Below are positions 10,125-19,136 of a stretch of DNA of 64,000 nt, one piece after another. Position 1 is the first letter of the stretch, and each line of letters opens with the position of its first letter. Origin of the DNA: Caldovatus sediminis (GTDB taxonomy: Bacteria > Pseudomonadota > Alphaproteobacteria > Acetobacterales > Acetobacteraceae); contig NZ_BMKS01000011.1 of assembly GCF_014644455.1 (NCBI RefSeq), forward strand, positions 44,968-108,967, read 5' to 3'. A program made the position numbers and the translations under genes. The notes beneath the pieces are model-generated. The model searched no databases and was not told where the DNA came from. It saw only the letters and a list, made by a program, of their open reading frames with translations.

Positions 10125-10898
10125 TCACGGCATCGCCGCGATCTTCCGCGCGCCGGCGGCGAGGTGGCGCATGTAGGTCGGCGTGGTCAGCATCTCCGAG
10201 ACGCAGACATGCGGCGGCAGGGTGGCGACGAAGACCGCCATGGCGGCGAGGTCCTCGGGCTGGAGCAGCCGCGCGACGTCCTCCGGCGGCACCGGCTCGG
10301 GGCGGTTCTCGAGGATCGGGGTCGCGACCTCGCCCGGGCAGATGCAGGTGGAGCGGATGTTGTGGATGCCGTTCTCCTGGTTGATCGCCTCCGACAGCGC
10401 GACCAGGCCGTGCTTGGCGGCGATGTAGGCCGGGCCGGAGAGGAAGGAGACGCGCTTGCCGGCCATCGAGGCGATCTGGATGATCAGGCCCCCGCCCTTC
10501 GCCTTCATCCCCGGCAGCACCGCGACCGAGGTCATGAAGGGCGCGGTGAGGTTGCCCTCGATCATCATCCGGATCGCGTCCGGCGTGAGCTGGTGCAGGT
10601 AGCGCCGCTTCAGGTTCACGCCGGCGTTGTTGACCAGGATGTCGGGGGTGGCGCCGAGGGACTCCGCGATCGTCGCCAGCGCGCGCCCGATCTGCGCCGC
10701 GTCGGTCAGGTCGGCGGGCACGATCAGCGCGCTGCCGGCCGGCATCATCCCCGCAGTCTCGTGCAGCGGGGCCTCGCGCCGGCCTGTCAGCGCGACGCGC
10801 GCGCCCTCCCGCGCGAAGGCGACGGCGATGGCGCGGCCGATGCCGGAGCCGGCGCCGGTGACCCAGGCGATCCTGCCTTCCAGCCTTCCCCCGCTCAC
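10125..10898 (-). CDS. SDR-family oxidoreductase
   Basis: Classical short-chain dehydrogenase/reductase of 257 aa. TGAGSGIG is the nucleotide-binding glycine motif, NNAG follows the fourth strand, and YIAAK holds the catalytic Tyr and Lys. Arg residues after the second strand (GRREAP) suggest NADP preference, an inference. Its ATG overlaps the stop of the upstream ABC ATPase gene (ATGA at 10895-10898), so the two are translationally coupled. Likely oxidises a polyol or sugar brought in by the transporter. Confidence 0.9.
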   Translation of the reverse strand: MSGGRLEGRIAWVTGAGSGIGRAIAVAFAREGARVALTGRREAPLHETAGMMPAGSALIVPADLTDAAQIGRALATIAESLGATPDILVNNAGVNLKRRYLHQLTPDAIRMMIEGNLTAPFMTSVAVLPGMKAKGGGLIIQIASMAGKRVSFLSGPAYIAAKHGLVALSEAINQENGIHNIRSTCICPGEVATPILENRPEPVPPEDVARLLQPEDLAAMAVFVATLPPHVCVSEMLTTPTYMRHLAAGARKIAAMP

Positions 10899-11995
10899 AG
10901 CACGCGGCCCGTCCGCGGCTCGATCAGGTGCATCTGGTTGAGGTCGGCGGCGAACGGCATCTTGCGCCCGCGCTCGGCCGGCACGGCGGGGTCGAGCCGC
11001 GCCGTCACCTCGTTGCCCTGCAGCGAGAAGATCACCAGCGTCTCCATTCCCAGCGGCTCGATCACCTCGGGCGCCGCCTCGAAGGTGGCGATGTTCGGGC
11101 GGTCGAGGTTCTTCGGCTCCGTCAGGTGCTCCGGACGGATGCCGAACAGCACCTCGCCCCCGGCGAGGGGGGCGTAGCGCTGGGTGCGCTCCGCCGGCAC
11201 CGGCAGCACGATGTCGCCGGGGAGGCGGAGGCGCAACGCCCCGGCGCCGTTCTCGAGCCGCGCCGGGATCATGTTCATCGCCGGCGAGCCGATGAAGCCG
11301 GCGACGAAGCGCGTCGCCGGACGATGGTAGAGCTCCTGCGGCGTGCCGACCTGCTCGATGATGCCCTGGTTCATCACCACCACGCGGTCGGCGAGGGTCA
11401 TCGCCTCCACCTGGTCGTGGGTGACGTAGACCGTGGTGGTGCGGACCGTCTGGTGCACCTTCTTGATCTCGACGCGCATCTGCACGCGCAGCTTGGCGTC
11501 GAGGTTGGAGAGCGGCTCGTCGAACAGGAACACCTTGGGGTCGCGCACGATGGCGCGGCCCATGGCGACGCGCTGGCGCTGCCCGCCGGAGAGCGCCTTG
11601 GGCTTGCGGTCGAGCAGCTCGCCGATGTCGAGGATGCGCGCCGCGTTCTCCACCCGGCGGCGGATCTCGTCCTTCGGGAAGCGCCGCAGCGTGAGCCCGA
11701 AGGCCATGTTCTCGTACACCGTCATGTGCGGGTAGAGCGCGTAGTTCTGGAACACCATGGCGATGTCCCGGTCGCGCGGCGGGATGTCGTTGACCACCAT
11801 GCCGCCGATCGCGATCTCGCCCGAGGAGATCTCCTCCAGCCCCGCGATCATGCGCAGCGTGGTGGACTTGCCGCAGCCCGAGGGGCCGACGAGGACGACG
11901 AACTCCTCGTCGGCGATCTCGAGGTCGATGCCCTTCACCGCCTGGACGCCGCCCTCGTACTCCTTGACGACCCTACGGAGCGATACCTGCGCCAT
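10895..11995 (-). CDS. Carbohydrate ABC transporter ATP-binding protein (UgpC/MalK type)
   Basis: ATPase of a CUT1-type sugar importer. Walker A is GPSGCGKST, the signature [19 protein letters not shown], Walker [17 protein letters not shown], then the TOBE regulatory domain ([10 protein letters not shown]). 366 aa is the normal length. Follows the second permease gene by 13 nt and overlaps the SDR start. Works with the permeases and binding protein upstream. Confidence 0.95.
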   Translation of the reverse strand: MAQVSLRRVVKEYEGGVQAVKGIDLEIADEEFVVLVGPSGCGKSTTLRMIAGLEEISSGEIAIGGMVVNDIPPRDRDIAMVFQNYALYPHMTVYENMAFGLTLRRFPKDEIRRRVENAARILDIGELLDRKPKALSGGQRQRVAMGRAIVRDPKVFLFDEPLSNLDAKLRVQMRVEIKKVHQTVRTTTVYVTHDQVEAMTLADRVVVMNQGIIEQVGTPQELYHRPATRFVAGFIGSPAMNMIPARLENGAGALRLRLPGDIVLPVPAERTQRYAPLAGGEVLFGIRPEHLTEPKNLDRPNIATFEAAPEVIEPLGMETLVIFSLQGNEVTARLDPAVPAERGRKMPFAADLNQMHLIEPRTGRVL

Positions 11996-12008
11996 CGTGG
12001 ACTTGCCC

Positions 12009-12917
12009 CTAGCCCTTGGTTGCGCCGGCGGTCAGGCCGGCGATGTAGTAGTCCATCAGGAAGGCGTAGATCAGCAGCGGCGGCAGCGCCGCCATGATCG
12101 CGCCGGCCATGATCATGCCCCACTGGAAGGTGTCGCCCCGGATCAGGTCGGAGACGATGCCGACGGTGAGCACCATCTGCTCCGAGCTGACCAGGAACAC
12201 CATCGGATAGAGGAACTGCGCCCAGGAGACGGTGAAGGCGAAGATCGTGGCCGCCAGGATCCCGGGCAGCGCCACGGGGATGAAGATCTTCCACAGCATC
12301 TGGAAGTGGTTCGCGCCGTCGATCAGCGCCGCCTCGTCCAGCTCCTTCGGTATGGAGCTGAAGTAGCCGATCATGATCCAGGTGCAGAACGGCACCGTGA
12401 TCGTCGGGTAGAGCAGCACCATGGCCCAGAGGTTGTTGTAGAGGCCGAGGCTGCCGATGGTCTGGAACAGCGGGATGAACAGCAGCGTCTCCGGCACCAG
12501 GTAGGTGAGGAACACGCCGGTGGCGAGCGTGGCGCTGCCCCAGAAGCGCATGCGGGCCAGCGCGAAGGCGGCGAGCAGCGAGATCACCATGGTGATCGCC
12601 ACCGTGGACAGCGTGACGATCACCGAGTTGAGGAAGTGCCGCGGGTAGCTGCCGTGGTTGAGCAGCGCCCAGTAGTTCTCGAGCGTCGGGCTCTGGACGA
12701 TCCACGGGTTGTTCGACAGGTCGGCGATCTCCGCGCTGCTCTTCAGGCTGGTCATCAGCATGTGGAAGGGCGGCGTGAGGAAGAACACCACGAACACCGC
12801 GAGCGCGACGTAGGCGCCGATCAGCGCCCAGCGTCGCTCGCGCCGGATGCTGCCGACCTTGCGGTAGAGCGGGGCGGCCGGGGCCGCTGTCGCCTCGGCG
12901 GCGGCGGTGACGCTCAT
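12009..12917 (-). CDS. Carbohydrate ABC transporter permease (MalG/UgpE type)
   Basis: Six-helix inner-membrane permease of a CUT1 importer, 302 aa. The EAA loop, which docks onto the ATPase, reads [20 protein letters not shown]. It starts at ATG 12917, overlapping the stop of the first permease gene by 4 nt. An N-terminal Ala/Pro-rich stretch precedes the first helix. Confidence 0.94.
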   Translation of the reverse strand: MSVTAAAEATAAPAAPLYRKVGSIRRERRWALIGAYVALAVFVVFFLTPPFHMLMTSLKSSAEIADLSNNPWIVQSPTLENYWALLNHGSYPRHFLNSVIVTLSTVAITMVISLLAAFALARMRFWGSATLATGVFLTYLVPETLLFIPLFQTIGSLGLYNNLWAMVLLYPTITVPFCTWIMIGYFSSIPKELDEAALIDGANHFQMLWKIFIPVALPGILAATIFAFTVSWAQFLYPMVFLVSSEQMVLTVGIVSDLIRGDTFQWGMIMAGAIMAALPPLLIYAFLMDYYIAGLTAGATKG

Positions 12918-13864
12918 CCGGCCATCTCCCTGGAACGGCGGGTGACGTCGCGCAGCACGAACACCGCGAGCAGCGCGAGCACCGGGAACATGAACAGCGA
13001 CACCGCGGCGCCGAGCGGGATGTCGCCCGACTGGATGCCGACCTGGAAGGCGTAGGTGCCGAAGATGTGCGTCCTGTCCTGCGGCCCGCCGTTGGTCAGG
13101 ATCCGCACGATGTCGAAGTTGGCGAAGGTGACGATCAGGCTGAACAGCACCGTGATGGCGATGATGTTCTTCATCATCGGCACCGTGACGTAGCGCAGCT
13201 TCTGCCACCCCGTCGCGCCGTCGATCGCCGCCGCCTCGTAGAGCTGGTCCGGCACGGACTTGAGCGCGGCGAGGTACATGATCATGAAGAAGGGCGCGCC
13301 GTACCAGACGTTGACCAGGATCACCGCGAAGCGCGCCCAGCCGGGCTCGCCGAGCCAGGCGACGGGCGGCGCGCCGATCCCCATCAGCATCCAGTTGATC
13401 GCGGAGTAGGAGGGATCGAACAGCCACCACCAGGCGAGCGTCGAGATCGCCGGCGGGATCACCCAGGGCACCAGCAGCATGCCGCGCCACTTGCGCTGCC
13501 CCTTGGCCGGCAGCGCGTGCAGCACATGCGCGAGGATGAACCCGATCAGCGCCTTCGCCACCACCGCGCCGACGGCGAAGATCACGCTCTGCATGATGAC
13601 GAGCTGGAACGTCTCGCGCGAGAGCAGGAAGGCGAAGTTGTCGAGGCCGACGAAGCGCGTCATGCGCTTGTTCAGCATCGAGAGGTAGATCGCGTAGAAG
13701 AACGGCCAGACCACCAGCCCGCCGATCACCGTGAGCAGCGGCACGGTCAGCACGAAGGCGAGGGTCGAGCGCCGGCGCGCGAGCCTGCGCAGCGCCCCCG
13801 GCCGGGCAGGCGCGACGGCGGCCGGGGCAGGCGCCGGCGCCGCGAGGACGTTTCCGTCGGCCAT
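12914..13864 (-). CDS. Carbohydrate ABC transporter permease (MalF/UgpA type)
   Basis: Inner-membrane permease partner of the 12009-12917 product. The EAA loop reads QLYEAAAIDGATGWQKL. Start chosen at 13864 (MADGN), with AGGGAGG about 16 nt upstream; 13894 would add ten residues without a ribosome-binding site. An alanine/proline-rich N-terminus precedes the first helix. Separated from the binding-protein gene by a GC-rich gap holding two strong hairpins. Confidence 0.93.
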   Translation of the reverse strand: MADGNVLAAPAPAPAAVAPARPGALRRLARRRSTLAFVLTVPLLTVIGGLVVWPFFYAIYLSMLNKRMTRFVGLDNFAFLLSRETFQLVIMQSVIFAVGAVVAKALIGFILAHVLHALPAKGQRKWRGMLLVPWVIPPAISTLAWWWLFDPSYSAINWMLMGIGAPPVAWLGEPGWARFAVILVNVWYGAPFFMIMYLAALKSVPDQLYEAAAIDGATGWQKLRYVTVPMMKNIIAITVLFSLIVTFANFDIVRILTNGGPQDRTHIFGTYAFQVGIQSGDIPLGAAVSLFMFPVLALLAVFVLRDVTRRSREMAG

Positions 13865-13974
13865 GTGTCTCTCGGCCCTCCCTGAGACCTTCATTCATCC
13901 GGCCGCGACCCGGGGCGCCGCCGGTCGCCGGGGCCCGAGCGGAGCCGGGGAACAGCCGCCCGGGCCGGCGGCGG

Positions 13975-14021
13975 CCCCGCCGGCCCCGCCGGCGGGGCGA
14001 AGCGGGCGGCGCGCCGCCCGC
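13975..14021 (-). promoter_or_regulatory. Tandem intercistronic hairpins after the binding-protein gene
   Basis: Two perfect inverted repeats stand right behind the binding-protein stop. 14002-14021 is a gap-free 20-nt palindrome (GCGGGCGGCG and its complement) beginning 4 nt after the stop. 13975-13997 is a 10-bp stem (CCCCGCCGGC) with a 3-nt loop. Neither has a T-tract. In many binding-protein operons such hairpins protect the upstream mRNA or cause partial termination, giving more binding protein than permease; that role is inferred here. Confidence 0.6.
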
Positions 14022-14025
14022 GGCC

Positions 14026-15387
14026 TCAGCCGCGCTTGAAGCCCTCGACCTCCCGCTCGGCCCAGGCGAGCACGCGGTCCATCGGCTCCCGGTTCTGCAC
14101 CAGCCGGGCGATCATCTTCGCCTGGATGCCCTGCTGGTACATCTGCACCGCGATCTCCGGCGGCGCCGGCGCGTAGGCGATGTTGGGCTCGGCGTTGTGG
14201 TGCGGCTTCACGGGGTAGTTGAACACCGTGCCGCGCGGCGGGCCGACGGTCGCCCAGGTGTCGAGGTCGGTCAGGGTGGCGAAGGGCGGGATGTCGTAGC
14301 CGTCGGAGGCGGCCACCATCTTCGCCACCTGATCGCGCTGCGACAGGTGCTCGAGCAGCGCCTTCGCCGCCGGCTTGTTCTGGGCGAAGCTCCAGATGCC
14401 CCAGAAGAAGGGCAGATGCGGCACGAAGTGGCCGGCCGGCCCCTTCGGGCTCGGGAAGTGCCAGGTCTGCTCCGCCACCTGCGGCGCGTCGCGCTTGGCC
14501 ACCGCCCAGGCGGAGGGCGGGTTGAAGATCAGCGCCGAGCGTCCCGCGATCAGCGCCCGGTTGTTGGTCGCGTCGTCGGCCGCGAACATCTCGTTCGGAA
14601 TGTGCTGGAACAGCCGCACCGAGTACTCGAGCGCCTGCCTCAGCTTGTCGTTGTTGCGGATGGTGATGTTGCCGCGCGCGTCCACCATCTCGGCGCCGTA
14701 GCAGCGGAACAGCGCGCCGATCCAGTCGGTGGCGTCGGAGAAGGTGCCGGCCGGCAGCGCGAAGGGGAATCCCGCCTTGTTGCAGGCGTCGGCCGCGCGC
14801 AGGAACGTCTCCCAGTTCCACTGGTCCGCGCCGGGGCCGAGCCGCGTCTCGGCCGGGTACATGGCCTGCACGTCGATCCCCGCGTGCTGCTTCATCAGGT
14901 CGATGCGCGCGGCCGACCCCTTGTACTGGCTGCCCGAGGTCGCGGGGATGCCGTGCCAGCGCCCCTCGACCTTCGCCAGGTACTCGGAGGCCGGATTGAC
15001 CGGGCCGTAGGCGCCGATCAGCCGGCCCATGACGTCGTCCACCGGCTCCAGCAGCCGGTGGTGGTCGTGGATCAGCCAGGTCGAGAAGGCGAGGATGTCG
15101 TGGCCCCGGCGCGCCTGCGCCTCGGCGGCGATGGTCAGCAGCAGCTTGTTGCCGACCGAGGTGATGAACTCCAGCTGGACGTCGACGCGGTTCCTCTGCG
15201 CCCATTCGTTGACGATCTGGCGCATCGCGTCGTTGCCGGTCGGGACCCAGTGGTCCCAGAAGCCGACCGTGAGGCGTCCGCCCGCGGCCTGCCCGTGCAC
15301 CGCCGGCGCCGCCAGGGCGGCGGCGGCGGCGCCCGCCACGCCCGCCCGCAGCACCTCGCGCCGTGTCGTTCCGCCGATTGCAGCCAT
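14026..15387 (-). CDS. Extracellular solute-binding protein of a sugar ABC transporter
   Basis: Periplasmic family 1 solute-binding protein of 453 aa. The N-terminus has a twin-arginine-like TRREVLRAG followed by an alanine-rich hydrophobic stretch and AVHGQA as a likely cleavage site. VGFWDHWVPTGNDAMRQIV begins the mature fold. First gene of the operon, with AGGGAGGA before the ATG. The ligand cannot be read from the sequence; the linked dehydrogenases point to a polyol, sugar or sugar acid. Confidence 0.92.
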   Translation of the reverse strand: MAAIGGTTRREVLRAGVAGAAAAALAAPAVHGQAAGGRLTVGFWDHWVPTGNDAMRQIVNEWAQRNRVDVQLEFITSVGNKLLLTIAAEAQARRGHDILAFSTWLIHDHHRLLEPVDDVMGRLIGAYGPVNPASEYLAKVEGRWHGIPATSGSQYKGSAARIDLMKQHAGIDVQAMYPAETRLGPGADQWNWETFLRAADACNKAGFPFALPAGTFSDATDWIGALFRCYGAEMVDARGNITIRNNDKLRQALEYSVRLFQHIPNEMFAADDATNNRALIAGRSALIFNPPSAWAVAKRDAPQVAEQTWHFPSPKGPAGHFVPHLPFFWGIWSFAQNKPAAKALLEHLSQRDQVAKMVAASDGYDIPPFATLTDLDTWATVGPPRGTVFNYPVKPHHNAEPNIAYAPAPPEIAVQMYQQGIQAKMIARLVQNREPMDRVLAWAEREVEGFKRG

Positions 15388-15437
15388 TCTCGCACGTCCT
15401 CCCTGAGGGCTCTCCGGCCCTGGTTCAGTATGTCGGG

Positions 15438-15467
15438 AGGTTAGGCAGCGGCGCCGCCCGTTTGCAA
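15438..15467 (-). promoter_or_regulatory. Weak candidate promoter of the ABC importer operon
   Basis: On the minus strand, TTGCAA (15467-15462) is followed after 18 nt by TAACCT (15443-15438), about 50 nt before the binding-protein start. The -35 match is fair and the -10 match weak. Confidence 0.3.
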
Positions 15468-15563
15468 CACGATCCTATGACGTCCCCGGGATCCGGGCGG
15501 GCGCTTCCCGCGCGGCGTCCCGGCCCCTTGCCGGGACCCGCGCCCGGGCGGACGATGCGCCGC

Positions 15564-16706
15564 ATGAGCGAAACGCACCGCTTCGACGCCATCGTGATCG
15601 GCGCCGGCATCGCCGGCGCGGCCGCCGCCGCGCACCTCGCCGAGACCCATCCGCGCCTCGTCCTCCTCGAGGCCGAGGAGAGCGCCGGCTACCATGCCAC
15701 CGGCCGCTCCGCCGCGATCTGGATCCTCAACTACGGCCCGCCCGACGTGCGGGCGATGAGCGCGGCGAGCCGCGGCTTCCTCGAATCCCCCCCGCCCGGG
15801 TTCGGCGAGGCGCCGCTGACGCGCCGCCGCGCCGTCGTCTTCCTCGCCCCCGCGGCGCAGCGCGCGCACCTCGCGGAGATGGTCGCCGCCGGGGAGGGGC
15901 TGGAATGGGCGGACCCGGCCGGGCTCCGCGCCGCCGTGCCGGCGCTCCGCCCGGACTACGCCGTCGCCGCGGCGATCGAGCGCGACGCCTTCGACATCGA
16001 CGTCGCCGCGCTGCACCAGGGCTTCCTGCGCCAGGTCCGGGCGCGGGGCGGCACCCTCGCGCTGCGCCGTCGCGCCGCGCGGATCGCGCGCGCAGGCGGC
16101 GCGTGGCGGGTCGAGGCCGGCGGCGCCGTCTTCGCCGCGCCGCTCCTCGTCAACGCCGCCGGGGCCTGGGGCGACGAGGTGGCGCGGCTCGCCGGCCTCG
16201 CCCCGCTCGGGCTGCAGCCGAAGCGCCGCACGGCGCTGATCGTGGACCCCGGCCCCTACGACTGCGCCGACTGGCCGCTGCTCAACGACGCCGACCACAC
16301 CTGGTACGTCCGCCCGGAGGCGCGGCGGAAGCTGCTCGTCAGCCCCGCCGACGAGACCGACATGGAGCCCTGCGACGCGCAGCCGGACGAGCTCGACGTC
16401 GCGATCGCGATCGAGCGCATGCGGCAGGCGCTCGACATCCCGGTGCGGCGCGTGGAGCACCGCTGGGCGGGCCTGCGCACCTTCACGCCGGACCGGAGCC
16501 TCGCGATTGGCCCGGGCGAGGCGGAGGGCTTCTTCTGGATGTGCGGGCAGGGCGGCTACGGCATCCAGACCGCGCCGGCGGCCGGGCGGCTGCTGGCGGC
16601 GCTGGTCGCGGGGCGCGATCCGGGGCCGGACCTGGCGCGCGTCGTGCCGCTGGTGGACCCGCGGCGGTTCGCGCCGGCCGGCGACGGGCGCCGAGGGGCC
16701 CGCTGA
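15564..16706 (+). CDS. FAD-dependent oxidoreductase of the DAO/DauA type
   Basis: Flavoprotein of the D-amino-acid dehydrogenase/glycine oxidase superfamily. The Rossmann motif is IVIGAGIAGAAAAAHLAE, near residues 10-27, and YHATGRSAA is the stretch typical of D-arginine dehydrogenase-like enzymes. C-terminal GQGGYGIQTAPAAG contacts FAD. About 380 aa. The start is ATG 15564 (MSETHRFDA); ATG 15555 would add MRR. It is divergent from the sugar operon. Oxidation of a D-amino acid or secondary amine is likely; substrate unknown. Confidence 0.85.
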   Translation: MSETHRFDAIVIGAGIAGAAAAAHLAETHPRLVLLEAEESAGYHATGRSAAIWILNYGPPDVRAMSAASRGFLESPPPGFGEAPLTRRRAVVFLAPAAQRAHLAEMVAAGEGLEWADPAGLRAAVPALRPDYAVAAAIERDAFDIDVAALHQGFLRQVRARGGTLALRRRAARIARAGGAWRVEAGGAVFAAPLLVNAAGAWGDEVARLAGLAPLGLQPKRRTALIVDPGPYDCADWPLLNDADHTWYVRPEARRKLLVSPADETDMEPCDAQPDELDVAIAIERMRQALDIPVRRVEHRWAGLRTFTPDRSLAIGPGEAEGFFWMCGQGGYGIQTAPAAGRLLAALVAGRDPGPDLARVVPLVDPRRFAPAGDGRRGAR

Positions 16707-16733
16707 CCGGGGCCGTCGCCCCGTGGCCCCGGC

Positions 16734-17288
16734 TCAGCGGCTGCGCGCCAGCACGGGGATCATGCGCGCCGCCACGTCGTCGCGCCGCACCAGCGCATGC
16801 CAGAGCGTCGCCAGCACGTGCAGCGCCACGAGGCCGAGCATCGCGTTCGAAAGCACCTCATGGACCCCCTTGAGGCTGCGGCGAAGACCGAGGGGGGCGA
16901 GCGGCGTCGGGATCTCGAACAGCCCCAGGACCGGCAGCGGGCGGCGGCCCGCCATCGCGGCGAGCAGGCCGGTGAGGGGCAGCAGCAGCATCAGGGCGTA
17001 GAGCGCGAGATGCACGGCCGGCGCCAGGCGTTCCTCCCAGGCCGGCCCGGTGGGGACCGGCTCCGCCGCGGCCGGACCAGCCGGCCGCGGCCACCGGCGC
17101 GCCAGGGCACGCGGCAGCACCAGCGCCAGCACCGCGAGGCCGATCAGGGCGTGGCTGCCGCTCAGCGTGACCTGCAGGAGCCCGCGGCCGACCTCGTCCA
17201 TCACCTGCCCGAGCACCCAGGCGAGGCCGATGGCGGCGGCCATGGTCCAGTGCAGAGCGATGCTGAGGCGCGAGTAGCGTGGGGCCAT
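16734..17288 (-). CDS. Cytochrome b561 family protein
   Basis: Four-helix di-heme membrane cytochrome of 184 aa, the CybB type that passes electrons between quinol and periplasmic partners. Candidate heme ligands are His13 (ALHW), His46 (GSHALIG), and the histidines in VHEVLSN and LHVLATLWHAL. AGGAGA lies upstream of the ATG, partly inside a strong leader hairpin (17299-17331). Stands between the FAD oxidoreductase and the aceA region; a functional link to either is unproven. Confidence 0.88.
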   Translation of the reverse strand: MAPRYSRLSIALHWTMAAAIGLAWVLGQVMDEVGRGLLQVTLSGSHALIGLAVLALVLPRALARRWPRPAGPAAAEPVPTGPAWEERLAPAVHLALYALMLLLPLTGLLAAMAGRRPLPVLGLFEIPTPLAPLGLRRSLKGVHEVLSNAMLGLVALHVLATLWHALVRRDDVAARMIPVLARSR

Positions 17289-17298
17289 CGGCGGGTCT

Positions 17299-17331
17299 CC
17301 TGCGCGCCGGGGGGCGGGCCCGGCGCGCAGG
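17299..17331 (-). promoter_or_regulatory. Leader hairpin overlapping the cytochrome b561 ribosome-binding site
   Basis: A perfect 13-bp inverted repeat (CCTGCGCGCCGGG and its complement) with a 7-nt loop. Read on the minus strand, its 3' arm ends in AGG, which is also the first part of the AGGAGA before the cytochrome ATG. Folding would therefore hide part of the ribosome-binding site. It could equally serve as a terminator for the transcript coming from aceA. Confidence 0.5.
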
Positions 17332-17380
17332 GTTATGGCCCGAGTCGCAGGCGCGCGTCCTTGATGTGATGCAACCCCGT

Positions 17381-17395
17381 GTGACGTATTGTCAC
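17381..17395. promoter_or_regulatory. GTGAC-N5-GTCAC inverted repeat, possible operator
   Basis: A perfect 5-bp inverted repeat separated by GTATT sits in the less GC-rich patch between the 68-aa gene and cytochrome b561, about 95 nt upstream of the b561 start. The form suits a dimeric regulator. No regulator is assigned. Confidence 0.35.
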
Positions 17396-17420
17396 GGCGG
17401 CGGCGCGGCGGGCGCGCCCG

Positions 17421-17627
17421 CTACGCTGCCGGCGGCGGCGGGCTCGCCGGCCGCCCGCGCTCGCTGCAGGCCCAGGCATGGCCATGGACGAGGCCTTCGT
17501 CGTAGGGCTCCCCGGCCGGCACGGCAGGCCCGAGGATCACCGGGGCGGGCCCGAGGCTTGGCCGCGCCTTCTCCCGCGCCCAGTCGTGGCCGTGCACCAG
17601 GCCCTCGTCGTAGCGGTCGTCCGCCAT
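17421..17627 (-). CDS. 68-aa protein with a duplicated YDEGLVHGH-x-WA motif
   Basis: Small acidic/histidine-containing protein of unknown function. The 12-residue unit YDEGLVHGHDWA (residues 6-17) recurs as YDEGLVHGHAWA (42-53), joined by a Pro-rich linker; the tail is also Pro-rich. The two DNA copies differ at several third codon positions while the peptide is kept, a sign of selection on protein. AGGAGGA stands before the ATG. It lies 41 nt downstream of aceA on the same strand, so co-transcription is likely. The HGH unit could bind metal, but that is a guess. Confidence 0.75.
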   Translation of the reverse strand: MADDRYDEGLVHGHDWAREKARPSLGPAPVILGPAVPAGEPYDEGLVHGHAWACSERGRPASPPPPAA

Positions 17628-17668
17628 GGTCCGTCCTCCTCGGTGCCCGTGATGCGCGCGGCGCGGCG

Positions 17669-18997
<1,329 letters not shown>

Positions 18998-19025
18998 CCG
19001 CGGTCTCCGTGATGGCGTGCGGTGC

Positions 19026-19038
19026 GTGAAGAATTCAC
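19026..19038. promoter_or_regulatory. GTGAA-N3-TTCAC inverted repeat in the aceA/regulator intergenic region
   Basis: A perfect inverted repeat (GTGAA, GAA, TTCAC) 29 nt upstream of aceA. Further half-sites occur at 19098-19102 (TTCAC) and 19130-19134 (GTGAA, overlapping the regulator's ribosome-binding region). The arrangement suggests binding by the adjacent XRE regulator with autoregulation; no binding data support this here. Confidence 0.45.
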
Positions 19039-19136
19039 ATTGCGGGCGCGAAGTTCAGCCCCAGATTCGGTCGCGATGCCGCAAGACGGTGGAGGTTTTC
19101 ACTGGCCTTCCCCGCGATCTGTAAAGGATGTGAAGA

